Of a stretch of DNA of 64,000 nucleotides, positions 53,671-62,686 are shown piece after piece (the first letter of the stretch is position 1; each line of letters opens with the position of its first letter). Both the position numbers and the translations under genes were made by a program. Location of the stretch: contig SFET01000005.1 in NCBI GenBank assembly GCA_004557125.1, positions 111,470-175,469 of the forward strand, read 5' to 3'. The notes under the pieces were generated by a model that was not told the origin of the DNA, did not search any database, and saw only the letters and a program-made list of their open reading frames with translations. Source of the stretch: Clostridiales bacterium. Its GTDB lineage: Bacteria > Bacillota > Clostridia > Christensenellales > Aristaeellaceae.

Positions 53671-54076
53671 AAATCCGGCGATGTTGCACGCCGGATTTCA
53701 GCTTGTCAAAAAGAATTTTGACAAGCTGGTGGACGGGGGAGTATCTCCCCCGCCGCTGCCACCCCCTCAACGCACCGGAACCTCCGCAAAGCGGAGTTTC
53801 CGGCAGCGCCGCCAAGAATCCATTGGATTCTGGCGGGCTGGTCGCGCTTGCCAAAGGCAGTAGCGCGACTGCTTTCCAGATTTTGCTTGAATCCTTCGGA
53901 TTCCGGCCGCAAAATCTGCAAGGAAGCGATTTTTACTCCGAGGAATAAATTCCTCTGCATAAAAATCAGCTGCGTACCCGGCGTACACGCCGCCGGGTAC
54001 GATTTCAATGTGAAAAGTCTTCAACCCTCTCGCGTTTTCTCTGGGCTTTTTATCGTCTGAATCTGTCGGCAGCGCG
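53671..54076. repeat. Palindrome cluster in a gene-free stretch
   Basis: About eight consecutive inverted repeats fill 53699-54003: CAGCTTGTCAAAA with its 13-bp complement (53699-53728), a GGGGGAG/CTCCCCC hairpin, CTCCGC/GCGGAG, AGAATCC/GGATTCT, GCGC-flanked GCC/GGC, a nested CAGATTTTGC/GCAAAATCTG with inner GAATCC/GGATTC, an AT-rich AGGAAT/ATTCCT, and CGTACCCGGCG/CGCCGGGTACG. Small frames in the region lack ribosome sites. The function is unknown. Confidence 0.8.
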
Positions 54077-54301
54077 TCACGCCTCGGGCACGACCACTGC
54101 CTTCATGAAGATTTCCCACAGCGTCCTGAAGGTCACGGGAACATCCGCGATGACCCAGCGCACCAGCGCGGTGAGCAGAATGACGCAGCCGATGATCACC
54201 AGCACGCCGGCAAGCACGGCGATGAAATCGAACATGCCCGCAAAGATCTGGAACTTCACCCTGCGGCGCCGCGCCTCCTCACGGGTATACAGCTTCGCCA
54301 T
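54077..54301 (-). CDS. Small single-helix membrane protein
   Basis: The 74-residue protein starts with a basic stretch (YTREEARRRRVKFQIFA), then a hydrophobic segment (~25-50) and a short C-terminal tail. No family is recognised. The ATG at 54301 is eight bases after AGAGAGG. It lies between vanW and the palindrome cluster on the same strand as vanW. Confidence 0.6.
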   Translation of the reverse strand: MAKLYTREEARRRRVKFQIFAGMFDFIAVLAGVLVIIGCVILLTALVRWVIADVPVTFRTLWEIFMKAVVVPEA

Positions 54302-54353
54302 TTGTTTCACCTCTCTGTATCGTCAGTATAGCACAGCCCGAGGGAAAATTCAA

Positions 54354-56207
54354 TCACGGGCCGTACGCAATAATTTCCTTGGTCGCTTTGTAGTTGCTCT
54401 TGCACAGCTGCTCCCGCTGAATCTCGTTTCCGCTTGCGTCCCAGTAGACCTTGTAGGTCACGGCGGAGGTGCCCTTCTTGCCCTTCTGGATCACCTTGGA
54501 GCTGCCAGAGGCCATGGTGAAGTCCACCTGGTATTCCGTCTCGTAGTCGATGTCGCCGGTCTTTTGGCTCTCCAGGGTGATGCTCATGCCGTCGGGCAGG
54601 AGCTTTCCGAAGATGCCGAAGTACACGCGCTTGTCGTCGCTGAGATAGCAGCAGATGTACACGTTCTCGTCGGTGGAGTTGGTGAACTTGAGATCCTTGT
54701 TGCCCCAGTCCACCGCGGCGTCCTTGCCCACATCCACATAGGAGACCGTCAGCGAATGGGAGGAGCGCTCCTTGATGGTCAGATTGGCCTTCACCGCGGC
54801 GTTGAACAGCGTGGTGGACACCTGACAGATGCCGCCGCCCACCTCCTCGGTCACGGTTCCGCCGGAGTAGGCCGTGGCGGTCTTGAAGCCCCGGGCCGTG
54901 GTGCGCTCCCCCACCGTATCGTTAAAGGAGAAGGTCTCGCCCGGTGTCAGACAGGTGCCGTTGATGTAGGAGATGGCCAGCTTGATGTTCGCCAGGCGGT
55001 TCGAGCTGGACGAGGATGCGTTGGTCACGGCGGAACTGATCATGCCGTACTGCGCGGACACATTCTCCAGCGTCACGGCGGGCTGCACCGCGTCGATCTC
55101 CAGCACAATGCTGCCACCGCCGGCCGCCAGCGCGCCCTCGATGGAGGCCACCAGCTTCTCCTGGTTCAGTGTGCGACCCGGCTGCTCCGGCTCAAACTGG
55201 AAGCTCTGGTTGCCGGTGTCGAAGGAGAGCAGCGCCGCGTCCTTCGGCTCGGCGTCCACCTGCTGGGCCAGCTGGGTGGCGAAGCTGCGCACCACCGCAT
55301 CGTCGTAGAGGCAGCGCGTGACCTCGTAGCTCGAAGGCGACTCCATGTGCAGCGCGATGCGGTTGTAGCGCTCCACCAGCGAGCCCTGCCGCCCGGCATT
55401 CCACGCGCCGGCGAGCACCGTCTCGTAGTCGCTGAAGTAGCCCATCTGCGCGGCGGTCAGGCGGGTGCCGTCGTTGAGCACCGCCGCGATCTCGCGGTAC
55501 TGAGGTTCGATCTGGGCGTTCCAGTGGTCCAGCGCCTCCTGCAGCGTCATCTGAGAGACGTCCACGCCCTCCACGGTCGTTCCGGCATAGAAGGTCTGCT
55601 GCGCCACCACGGCCTTCATCGCGGTGAAGTCCGCGTATGCGCGCTGCCGCCACACGCCGATGCCGATCATGCCCACGATCAGCAAAAGCAGGAAAAATGT
55701 CGTTCCATTCACCGGACTACGCCTGCGCTTCTTCTTGCGCGGCGGAACCCGGTCGCGCCCCGTGCGCTGGGGCGGGCGCTGTCCCTGCCTGCGCGGCGGC
55801 GCATCGTAGCGGTCAAACGCCTCGTAGCGCGCCTGCGCTGGGGTGCGCCGGGGCGCCTCGGCCGGTGCGTAGGCGACGTGGGAATTGCGCCGCGCCAGGG
55901 GATTTTCCTCCACACGGCTTCCCCTGCGCTGCGACGTGCGCGCGCCGCGGTTCGCTGCGGAGGAACTGCGCTTGCCGTTGGCAGACGCACTGCTCCTCTT
56001 GGACGCACTCGCGCCCGCCTTCGTTCCCGACGGGGTGCGCTTTGCACCCGCCGCGGAGTTCCGCGCAGCTGAAGATGCGGAAGTGCGCTTTGCGCCGCTT
56101 CCGCTCCCATTCTTACCGCTCCCGGACGTGCGGCCGCTGCCGCTTCGCCTGCGGGACTGTTCCATATCAAAACTTGTCAACTCGCGCGCTCTGCGATCGA
56201 CACTCAT
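54354..56207 (-). CDS. VanW family protein with G5-like C-terminus
   Basis: This protein of ~617 residues has a Ser/Gly/Lys/Arg-rich cytoplasmic N-terminus (~1-165), one membrane helix (TTFFLLLLIVGMIGIGVW near 170), a peptidoglycan-binding-4-like region (~200-400), and a VanW domain (~410-540) with FSFNDTVGERT, GGGICQVSTTLFNAAV and the HSLTVSYVDVGKDAAVDWG segment. A short G5-like end follows. VanW proteins act at the cell wall but have no known reaction. The ATG at 56207 fits a transcript starting near 56225; the ATG at 56225 is the alternative. Confidence 0.85.
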   Translation of the reverse strand: MSVDRRARELTSFDMEQSRRRSGSGRTSGSGKNGSGSGAKRTSASSAARNSAAGAKRTPSGTKAGASASKRSSASANGKRSSSAANRGARTSQRRGSRVEENPLARRNSHVAYAPAEAPRRTPAQARYEAFDRYDAPPRRQGQRPPQRTGRDRVPPRKKKRRRSPVNGTTFFLLLLIVGMIGIGVWRQRAYADFTAMKAVVAQQTFYAGTTVEGVDVSQMTLQEALDHWNAQIEPQYREIAAVLNDGTRLTAAQMGYFSDYETVLAGAWNAGRQGSLVERYNRIALHMESPSSYEVTRCLYDDAVVRSFATQLAQQVDAEPKDAALLSFDTGNQSFQFEPEQPGRTLNQEKLVASIEGALAAGGGSIVLEIDAVQPAVTLENVSAQYGMISSAVTNASSSSSNRLANIKLAISYINGTCLTPGETFSFNDTVGERTTARGFKTATAYSGGTVTEEVGGGICQVSTTLFNAAVKANLTIKERSSHSLTVSYVDVGKDAAVDWGNKDLKFTNSTDENVYICCYLSDDKRVYFGIFGKLLPDGMSITLESQKTGDIDYETEYQVDFTMASGSSKVIQKGKKGTSAVTYKVYWDASGNEIQREQLCKSNYKATKEIIAYGP

Positions 56208-56231
56208 GAATTCCAACCACTCCATGTTCCC

Positions 56232-56259
56232 AGTATAACCCGATCCGGGCTGAACACAA
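56232..56259 (-). promoter_or_regulatory. Promoter of vanW
   Basis: On the minus strand TTGTGT (56259-56254) and TATACT (56237-56232) have 16-base spacing, placing the transcript start near the first ATG. Confidence 0.45.
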
Positions 56260-56415
56260 TCCCATTATAAGGAATGGCTCCGGTGCAATCAACCTGTTTT
56301 CGTTAACTTTCCATGACAGCCGATGGGCGGCTTTCGCCCGGAAGGTACGCAAAGCGGAGGCGTGCGCGCGGCAGCCTCCGCCAATCATCCGTTCAATTTT
56401 CAACGCGACGGCGCG

Positions 56416-57741
56416 TCACTTCGAGGGATCCGGCGCGTCGTCGAAGCCGCGTCGCTCCCGCAGCGCGCGAATCTCATTTTCATAGCCCTGTTCGCTGGGC
56501 TCGTAGTAGGGCATGCCCCGGGCCTCCAGCGGCGCGTACTGCTGGCGCACGTAGTGGCCGGGATAGTCGTGGGCGTACTTATAGCCCTCGCCGCAGCCCA
56601 ATTGATCCGCGCCCCGGTAGTGGCTGTCGCGCAGGTGTACCGGCACCGGCTGGTAGCCGCCGCGCTCCGCGTCCTCCATGGCTCGGTCGATGGCCATCAC
56701 CACGGAATTGGACTTCGGACTCTCGCACACGGCAATGATGGCCTGGGAGATGGGCAGCTTGGCCTCGGGCATGCCGATGGCCTCCAGCGCTTGCATGGCA
56801 GCGACGGCCTGGAGCATCGCCATGGGATTCGCCAGACCCACGTCCTCGCTGGCGTGGGCGATGACCCGCCGCACGATGATCCTGGGGTCCACGCCCGCAT
56901 GGTTCATCCGGGCGAACCAGGCCAGCGCCGCGTCGCTGTCGGAGCCCCGCAGCGACTTGCAGAAGGCGGAGAGCATGTCGTAGAACAGGGATTCGTCCAT
57001 CTGAATCACCTTGCTCTGGATGGACTCCTCGGCCACCTCCAGCGTGATGCGAATCGCACCGTCGGCCTCCATGGGCGTGGTGAGCACCGCCAGTTCCAGC
57101 GCGTTCAGGGCGCTGCGCACGTCTCCATTGGCCACCAGAGCGATGTGATCCAGCGCATCGTCGTCGATCTGCACCTCCTGATCGCCGTAGCCGTTCACCG
57201 GATCGGCGATGGCGTTGAGCACGGCGCACTTGACCTCCTCGGCCGACAGCGGCTCGAAGTGGAACAGGCGGCAGCGGCTGACGATGGCGGGGGTCATGGC
57301 GATCATCGGGTTTTCGGTGGTGGAGCCGATGAAGCGGATCACGCCCTGCTCGATGGCGGGCAGGATGGAGTCGGACTGGGCCTTGCTCCAGCGGTGGCAC
57401 TCGTCCAGCAGTAGATAGGTCGGCTGGCCGTAGAGGTTCAGCCGGTCCTGGGCGGCGCGCAGCACCTCGCGCACGTCGGCCACGCCGCTGGTGACGGCGT
57501 TGAGCTTGACGAAGGCGGCCTGGGTGCTCTCGGCGATGATGGAGGCCAGCGTGGTCTTTCCGCAGCCGGGCGGCCCCCAGAAGATGGAGCTGGTGAGCCG
57601 GTCGGCCTCGATGGCGCGGCGCAAGAGCTTCCCCTTGCCCACGATCTGCGTCTGACCGATGAAATCATCCAGCGTGTGCGGGCGCATGCGGTCGGCCAGC
57701 GGGGCCAGGCTGCGGGCGGATGCGGAAAACAGATCCTCCAT
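56416..57741 (-). CDS. rarA: Replication-associated recombination protein RarA/MgsA
   Basis: The 441-residue AAA+ ATPase acts at stalled replication forks. It has RPHTLDDFIGQ near 20, Walker A FWGPPGCGKTTLASII near 56, Walker B LLLDECHRW near 107, sensor GSTTENP near 137 and the C-terminal clamp-loader-like domain with HYRGADQLGCGEGYKYAHDYPGH-type ending near 375. An AGGAGG site precedes the ATG. Confidence 0.94.
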   Translation of the reverse strand: MEDLFSASARSLAPLADRMRPHTLDDFIGQTQIVGKGKLLRRAIEADRLTSSIFWGPPGCGKTTLASIIAESTQAAFVKLNAVTSGVADVREVLRAAQDRLNLYGQPTYLLLDECHRWSKAQSDSILPAIEQGVIRFIGSTTENPMIAMTPAIVSRCRLFHFEPLSAEEVKCAVLNAIADPVNGYGDQEVQIDDDALDHIALVANGDVRSALNALELAVLTTPMEADGAIRITLEVAEESIQSKVIQMDESLFYDMLSAFCKSLRGSDSDAALAWFARMNHAGVDPRIIVRRVIAHASEDVGLANPMAMLQAVAAMQALEAIGMPEAKLPISQAIIAVCESPKSNSVVMAIDRAMEDAERGGYQPVPVHLRDSHYRGADQLGCGEGYKYAHDYPGHYVRQQYAPLEARGMPYYEPSEQGYENEIRALRERRGFDDAPDPSK

Positions 57742-57786
57742 GCTGATCCTCCTTCAAAGTGGAAGCGAAAATTCTGTATAACACAA

Positions 57787-57820
57787 AGGGAACGCAATGC
57801 AATAAACAATCGCGTTCCCT
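57787..57820 (-). terminator. Terminator of rpsT
   Basis: On the minus strand AGGGAACGC (57820-57812) pairs with GCGTTCCCT (57795-57787) around a 16-base AT-rich loop, then TTTGTGTT. Confidence 0.7.
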
Positions 57821-57839
57821 CTGTTGCACTTTGGTGACC

Positions 57840-58100
57840 TTACTGAGCGGCTTTGGCAAGACGCTTGGCCATGCGAGCCTTTTTGCGGTTCGCAGCGTTC
57901 TTATGAATAACGCCCTTTGCCGCGGCCTTGTCAACCGCACCCTGCGTCGCGCTGAGGAGCTTGACATCGGCCTCGTTCGCGGATACGGCGGTGTCGAACT
58001 TCTTGATCTGAGTCTTCATAGCGGACTTGATCATGCGGTTGCGCAGGTTCTTCTTCTCGGTCACCTTCACGCGCTTGATGGCAGACTTGATATTCGGCAA
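57840..58100 (-). CDS. rpsT: Ribosomal protein S20
   Basis: The 86-residue protein is S20 of the small subunit: PNIKSAIKRVKVTEKKNLRN at the start, and AAAKGVIHKNAANRKKARMA near 62. The start is TTG at 58100, eight bases after GGGAGG; the in-frame ATG at 58121 lies upstream of that ribosome site and would add residues not seen in S20. A TTG start is also used by rpsT in E. coli, where it matters for autoregulation. The gene is divergent from gpr, as in Bacillus. Confidence 0.95.
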   Translation of the reverse strand: MPNIKSAIKRVKVTEKKNLRNRMIKSAMKTQIKKFDTAVSANEADVKLLSATQGAVDKAAAKGVIHKNAANRKKARMAKRLAKAAQ

Positions 58101-58153
58101 ATTGTTCACCTCCCTACGCAAATTGCATCTAGTATTATAGAAGGAGTGATTTC

Positions 58154-59065
58154 ATGACTGCTGTGCGCACCGATCTGGCCATGGAGAACCTGGGATGCGA
58201 TTCCTCCTTCCCCGGCGTGGACGTGCACCGCTGGGAGGAGAGCGACATTCAGATGAGCGAGGTGGTGATCCACACGGAGGACGCGGCCCGTCAGCTGGGC
58301 AAGCCCTGCGGAAACTACCTGACGCTGGAGTGCCGCCTGCTGTGCGAGCACGACCCCGATGCGCGCCTGGCCATGGCAAACCTGCTGGGCGAGGAGCTCT
58401 CCCGCATGCTGGAGCCCCGCGACGACGCGCCGGTGCTGGTGGTGGGCCTGGGCAACCGGGGCGTGACCCCGGACTCACTTGGCCCCGCCACCATCGACAA
58501 GACGCTGGTCACGCGCCACCTGCTCTCCGGAGACTACGCCCGCAGCGGCCTTAGGAGCGTGTGCGCCATCGCACCCGGCGTGCTGGGCGTGACCGGCGTG
58601 GAGACGGTGGAGATGGTGGAGAGCCTGGCCCACAAGCTGCATCCCCGCTCGATCCTGTGCATCGACAGCCTGGCCGCCCGGGACTCCGGTCGCATCGGCT
58701 GCACCATCCAGATCACCAACACCGGCATCCAGCCCGGCTCCGGCGTGGGCAACCACCGCAAGGCGCTGAATCGCGAGAGTCTGGGCGTGGAGGTGATCGC
58801 CGTGGGCGTGCCCACCGTGGTCTACGCCGCAACGCTGGCCCGGGACGCCTTCGCGCTGCTCGCCACCCCGGAGAGCGACTCCGGCGAGGAGGCCCTCGCA
58901 TCCATGGAGCGCGAGCTGCTGGGCACGGAGCTGGGCAACCTGATCGTCACGCCACGGGACATCGACGCCATCGTGAAGAACTGCGCGACCCTCATCGCCG
59001 GCGGCATCAACCGGGCGCTGCAGCCCAGCCTCAGCGACGCGGAGATCGCCCAGATGATGGACTGA
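58154..59065 (+). CDS. gpr: Spore protease GPR
   Basis: The 303-residue protease cuts small acid-soluble spore proteins at germination. It shows the GPR segments RTDLAMENLG near 5, VVGLGNRGVTPDSLGP near 96, APGVLGVTGVETVE near 140 and NTGIQPGSGVGNHRKALN near 190. GPR is made as a zymogen, and RTDLA sits at the pro-peptide. An AAGGAG site precedes the ATG. With sigG it supports an endospore lifestyle. Confidence 0.96.
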   Translation: MTAVRTDLAMENLGCDSSFPGVDVHRWEESDIQMSEVVIHTEDAARQLGKPCGNYLTLECRLLCEHDPDARLAMANLLGEELSRMLEPRDDAPVLVVGLGNRGVTPDSLGPATIDKTLVTRHLLSGDYARSGLRSVCAIAPGVLGVTGVETVEMVESLAHKLHPRSILCIDSLAARDSGRIGCTIQITNTGIQPGSGVGNHRKALNRESLGVEVIAVGVPTVVYAATLARDAFALLATPESDSGEEALASMERELLGTELGNLIVTPRDIDAIVKNCATLIAGGINRALQPSLSDAEIAQMMD

Positions 59066-59140
59066 GCAGCCTGCCGGGATTTTCCGGTTTTTTCCCGCAT
59101 TTGTTCACAGTTTGTACATCCGCCATTCACAGCCGCCTCC

Positions 59141-59300
59141 TATAATAACAGCGTCGGCAGGAAAGGCCGATCAGATTACCCTCCTTCCCCTTTTGTGACC
59201 GGCACAACCCCCGATGTGCCGGCCTGTTTCTACAAACTTCCTATGTTCCATCCCTCAGGCGCCGCCGCATCCCTGCAGCGGCGCCGCTTTGCAGATACCG
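59141..59300 (+). ncRNA. Candidate structured RNA between gpr and the alcohol dehydrogenase
   Basis: A TATAAT at 59141-59146 is followed by a small TCGGC/GCCGA hairpin, a CCGGCACA/TGTGCCGG terminator-like hairpin (59199-59222) with CCTGTTT, and a GGCGCCGC/GCGGCGCC hairpin (59258-59285). No good -35 box matches. There is no ORF with a ribosome site. It may be a small RNA or only a set of stacked terminators. Confidence 0.3.
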
Positions 59301-59313
59301 CCTGTACAGACAG

Positions 59314-59344
59314 AAAAGCCGCCCGGAACCTCGGGCGGCTTTTT
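59314..59344. terminator. Bidirectional terminator before the alcohol dehydrogenase stop
   Basis: AAAAGCCGCCCG pairs with CGGGCGGCTTTT around a GAACCT loop; AAAA and TTTT flank both sides. It ends the minus-strand dehydrogenase and any plus-strand transcript. Confidence 0.85.
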
Positions 59345-59347
59345 CCT

Positions 59348-60532
59348 TTACCGGTCTGCGATGCGCAGAATCTCCTCGATTTCCTTTCCCGTCACGGGCC
59401 AGGCGCGGCCGGTGGCGTCCACGCCCGGATTGCGCTTGGTCTTTGAAGCCAGCAGCGGGATGTCCTCGCTGCGCGCGCCCAGCTCCTTCAGCGTCACCGG
59501 CATGCCGATCTCCCGCAGGAAGCTCTCGTGGGCCTCAATGCCCCGCAGCGCCGTCTCCGCCGGGTTTTCAAAGTTCATGCTCACGCCGTACACGCGGTTT
59601 GCAAACTGGGCGATGCGCATCACGTGCTCCGGCTTCGTCAGATGGAAGCGCAGCCAGGCCGGGAACACCACGGCAAGCCCTGCGCCGTGGGCCACATCGT
59701 AGAGCGCAGACAACTCGTGCTCGATCTGGTGGGAGCCGAAGTCGCCCACGCGGCCCACGCCCACCGTCTCGTTGTGGGCGATGGTGCCGCCCCACATCAG
59801 CTGCGCCTGCGCGTCGTAGTTCGTTGGATCCTGCACCGCGATGCGCGTGGCGCGGATCACCGCCTGCATGGCCGCCTCGCACAGCCGGTCGGTGAGGTCC
59901 ACCTCCGTCTCGCAGGTGAAGTAGCGCTCCATGATGTGGGCCAGGATGTCCGTCGCGCCGCTGGCGATCTGGTACTTCGGCACCGTCATGGCCAGCTCCG
60001 GGTTCATGAAGGCGATCCTCGGCCGGTTCAGCTCGGTGGTCAGGCCGCGCTTGATCTTCGTCTCCTCCTGCATGATGACGCAGCTGTTGCTGGATTCGCT
60101 GCCCGCAGCCGAGGTGGTCAGCACCACGCCGACGGGCATGGTTTTCTCCACCTTCGCCTTGCCGCAGAAGAAGTCCCAGAAGTCGCCGTCGTAGCACGCG
60201 CCGTGGGCGATGGCCTTGGACGAATCGATGGCCGAGCCGCCGCCCACCGCCAGGATGAAGTCGATTTCCTCCCGGCGCACCAGCTCGACGCCCTCGTACA
60301 CCTTGTCATCCCGGGGATTGGGCTTCGCGCCGCCCAGCCGGGACACCTCCATGCCGTGATCGCGCAGATCATTTTCCAGCCGGTCGATCAGTCCGCTGCG
60401 CACCGCCGAGCCGCCGCCGAAGTGGATCAGCACCCGCCTTGCGCCCATCGCCGCAAGCTCCGCGCCGGCCTTCTTCTCCGCGCCATGTCCAAACACGAAG
60501 CGCGTGGGCAGGCAATAGGTAAAATCCTTCAT
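59348..60532 (-). CDS. Iron-containing alcohol dehydrogenase, YqhD/BDH type
   Basis: The 394-residue enzyme reduces aldehydes such as butyraldehyde to alcohols with NAD(P)H. It opens KDFTYCLPTRFVFGHGAE, has the cofactor motif AVGGGSAIDSSKAIAHGA near 93 and the metal-binding DILAHIMERYF and HQIEHELSALYDVAHGAGLA segments near 195 and 260 with conserved Asp and His residues. The ATG at 60532 follows GGAGGAG. Monocistronic as far as can be seen. Confidence 0.92.
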   Translation of the reverse strand: MKDFTYCLPTRFVFGHGAEKKAGAELAAMGARRVLIHFGGGSAVRSGLIDRLENDLRDHGMEVSRLGGAKPNPRDDKVYEGVELVRREEIDFILAVGGGSAIDSSKAIAHGACYDGDFWDFFCGKAKVEKTMPVGVVLTTSAAGSESSNSCVIMQEETKIKRGLTTELNRPRIAFMNPELAMTVPKYQIASGATDILAHIMERYFTCETEVDLTDRLCEAAMQAVIRATRIAVQDPTNYDAQAQLMWGGTIAHNETVGVGRVGDFGSHQIEHELSALYDVAHGAGLAVVFPAWLRFHLTKPEHVMRIAQFANRVYGVSMNFENPAETALRGIEAHESFLREIGMPVTLKELGARSEDIPLLASKTKRNPGVDATGRAWPVTGKEIEEILRIADR

Positions 60533-60587
60533 ATCCGCACTCCTCCTCATTTCAGAGATCGCTATGAAAAGGGCGCCGGCCGATCGG

Positions 60588-61340
60588 TCAGCGCCGCTTC
60601 CTTGTTTCCTTTGCGGTCCTGCGCTCCGGGCGCTTTTCACCGCCGCGGGGCGCGTTTTCCTCGCCGCTGCGGGACGCGCGCCGCTCGCCGTTGCGAACCG
60701 GATGCCTTTCACCGCTGCCGCGCGCCTCCTGCCTCTGTCCCTTCTCAGGTCGGGGCAGATTGGAGACGTTGAACACCTCGTCCTCATACTTGTCCGAGAA
60801 CTTCTGCTTTGCATTCACGTTGAACAGATCATCCTGGAACACATCCCGGTTCTCCGCTTCCTCCTGGCGGCCCAGCTGCATGGACTTGACGTGGCGCACC
60901 CTGCGCCCATCTCCTGCCTTGCCCCGCATCTGCCGCGCCTGGCTCTCCCGCCTGCGGGAAGCCGCCGTGCGCACCACGAAGTCGCTGTCCTCCCAGTTGC
61001 GCCGCGGCCGTGCAGCCGGCGCGCTGCGCCTGCGGGACACCGGCTCGCCGTCCGCATCCACATACTTTTCGCCGGCGAAGAAGTTCTTGTCATTGATGAT
61101 CACGCGCTTTTTGCGAAACCACACCCAGTGGGGCCGCCAGCGGATCAGCCACACCAGCAGATCCATCACAACGCCCAGCACCAGCAGGATGATCAGCAGC
61201 TTCAGCCAGTTGTCCGCCAGGAACTTCAGCGGCGAGAACCCGCCGGAGAGGTTGAACAGGCGCAGCACCCAGCTGGCCAGGCCCTTGAGCCAGCCCAGCA
61301 TCGCATTGACGATGGCATTGGTATATCCCGTCTGCGTCAT
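60588..61340 (-). CDS. Hypothetical membrane protein with Arg-rich tail, in the cdaA operon
   Basis: The 250-residue protein has an N-terminal amphipathic stretch, a membrane helix near 45-66 (LKLLIILLVLGVVMDLLVWL) and a long cytoplasmic, strongly basic C-terminus (Arg ~25%) with likely disorder. No family is recognised. It follows cdaA and cdaR by 32 bases on the same strand, the place often held by glmM in Bacillota, so it may act with the c-di-AMP synthase. Confidence 0.6.
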   Translation of the reverse strand: MTQTGYTNAIVNAMLGWLKGLASWVLRLFNLSGGFSPLKFLADNWLKLLIILLVLGVVMDLLVWLIRWRPHWVWFRKKRVIINDKNFFAGEKYVDADGEPVSRRRSAPAARPRRNWEDSDFVVRTAASRRRESQARQMRGKAGDGRRVRHVKSMQLGRQEEAENRDVFQDDLFNVNAKQKFSDKYEDEVFNVSNLPRPEKGQRQEARGSGERHPVRNGERRASRSGEENAPRGGEKRPERRTAKETRKRR

Positions 61341-61372
61341 GAAAGGGGATTCCTCCTAAAGTAATCCGTGCA

Positions 61373-62686
61373 CTATTCCGGCACAGCCTCGCTCAAACTG
61401 ACGGTCAGCACCGGCGTCTCCGGCTCGAAGCTGACGTCAGGATAGTTTTCCGTGGGGAAGCGCAGCGCGCAGGTATAGGTGCCCGCGCCCAGATCCGTCA
61501 GATCCACGGTCACGGGGATGCCGTCCTTTTTGAGCGCCTCCACGGCGCTGCGCGGCCCGGTGACGTACACCTGAATGTCGTCGCCCTGCCACTCCAGCTG
61601 CAGATTCTCCGCCTTGCCCACGAAGCTCAGGGTGACATTGCTCACCCACTCGCTCACGTCCTCCTCGCCGATGGTCACATTCACGTAGACCTCCTCGGCG
61701 GAGACGTTCTTGAAGTCGGACAGCAGCGAGATCTTCGCCCGGGCAGAGAAGCTCTGGCTCAGTCCCTCCACCGACACCGGCTCGATCAGCAATTCATTGA
61801 TGCCGTCCAGCAGCTCCTGCTCGGCAGCCACAGTGATGCTCTCCGGCTGAATGGAGACCTCCTTGACGGCATAGCCCTCCGCCACGCGGCCGCTCACCAC
61901 ATCCTCAATGTCGGTGGAGATGGGAATCTCCTCGGTGGGATAGACGTCCGCCACCACGGTGATGGAGGAGGAGGAGCGGGTCAGCATGGACTGGGTGATC
62001 TCGTTGCCCTCGCCGTCCAGCAGCACGTAGGGCTCGGCGCGCATGTAGGATGCCTCCACGCCCGTCACATCCGAATACACCCGGGCTTGGGAGATGCTGC
62101 GCACCACCGACGCCGCGCCGCTGACGGTGATCACCGACGGGTTCGTGCGGCTGATGTTGTACCAGTAATCCGCGTTCTTCTCGCCGGTCATCTCCACGCT
62201 CACGGGCACGGATCGGGAGTCCAGCGTCTCAAAGGTCAGCGCAACGGATTCCGGCAGAATGTCCGTCACTTTGCCGTAGGCCGTGGTGGCCTTCAGGCTC
62301 ACCTCCTGGGTGCCGGCCGTGCGCACGCTGGAGAAGTCCAGCGTCACCTGCACGTTGTCCGAGGACACCTGGGCATAGTCCGACTGGGCCACCTCCAGGC
62401 GCACGGTCACGTTGTTCAAAAGCTCGGTGGGATCGTCCAGCAGCGCCAAGCCGTAGGTGGTCAGGGTGGACTGGCCCGTGACGTATCCGCTGATGCTGTA
62501 GAGCGTCTTGCTGCGGGTGATGGTATGGTTGCTGGATACGACGTAGTTCCACAAAAGGACCGCCAGCAGCAGCGACAGCAGCTTCATCCAGAACCGCCGG
62601 GTGAACACCGTCCAGAATCGCTTGGCTGCGCTGCGGCACCACGCAGCAATCCGCTTCCAATCGGCCTTGCCGGGATCAAACTTCAT
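61373..62686 (-). CDS. cdaR: CdaR-like protein with YbbR repeats
   Basis: The 437-residue protein has an N-terminal membrane helix (KLLSLLLAVLLWNYVV near 35) and several ~85-residue YbbR domains outside the membrane (~60-430). In Bacillus CdaR (YbbR) binds and controls the c-di-AMP synthase CdaA. It overlaps the cdaA stop by 11 bases, so the two are coupled. The repeat count is about four by eye. Confidence 0.9.
   Translation of the reverse strand: MKFDPGKADWKRIAAWCRSAAKRFWTVFTRRFWMKLLSLLLAVLLWNYVVSSNHTITRSKTLYSISGYVTGQSTLTTYGLALLDDPTELLNNVTVRLEVAQSDYAQVSSDNVQVTLDFSSVRTAGTQEVSLKATTAYGKVTDILPESVALTFETLDSRSVPVSVEMTGEKNADYWYNISRTNPSVITVSGAASVVRSISQARVYSDVTGVEASYMRAEPYVLLDGEGNEITQSMLTRSSSSITVVADVYPTEEIPISTDIEDVVSGRVAEGYAVKEVSIQPESITVAAEQELLDGINELLIEPVSVEGLSQSFSARAKISLLSDFKNVSAEEVYVNVTIGEEDVSEWVSNVTLSFVGKAENLQLEWQGDDIQVYVTGPRSAVEALKKDGIPVTVDLTDLGAGTYTCALRFPTENYPDVSFEPETPVLTVSLSEAVPE

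Noticed and set aside
58101..58153. Sigma-F or sigma-G promoter for gpr
   Set aside because: The short gap to rpsT holds AT-rich pieces but no -35/-10 pair with correct spacing.
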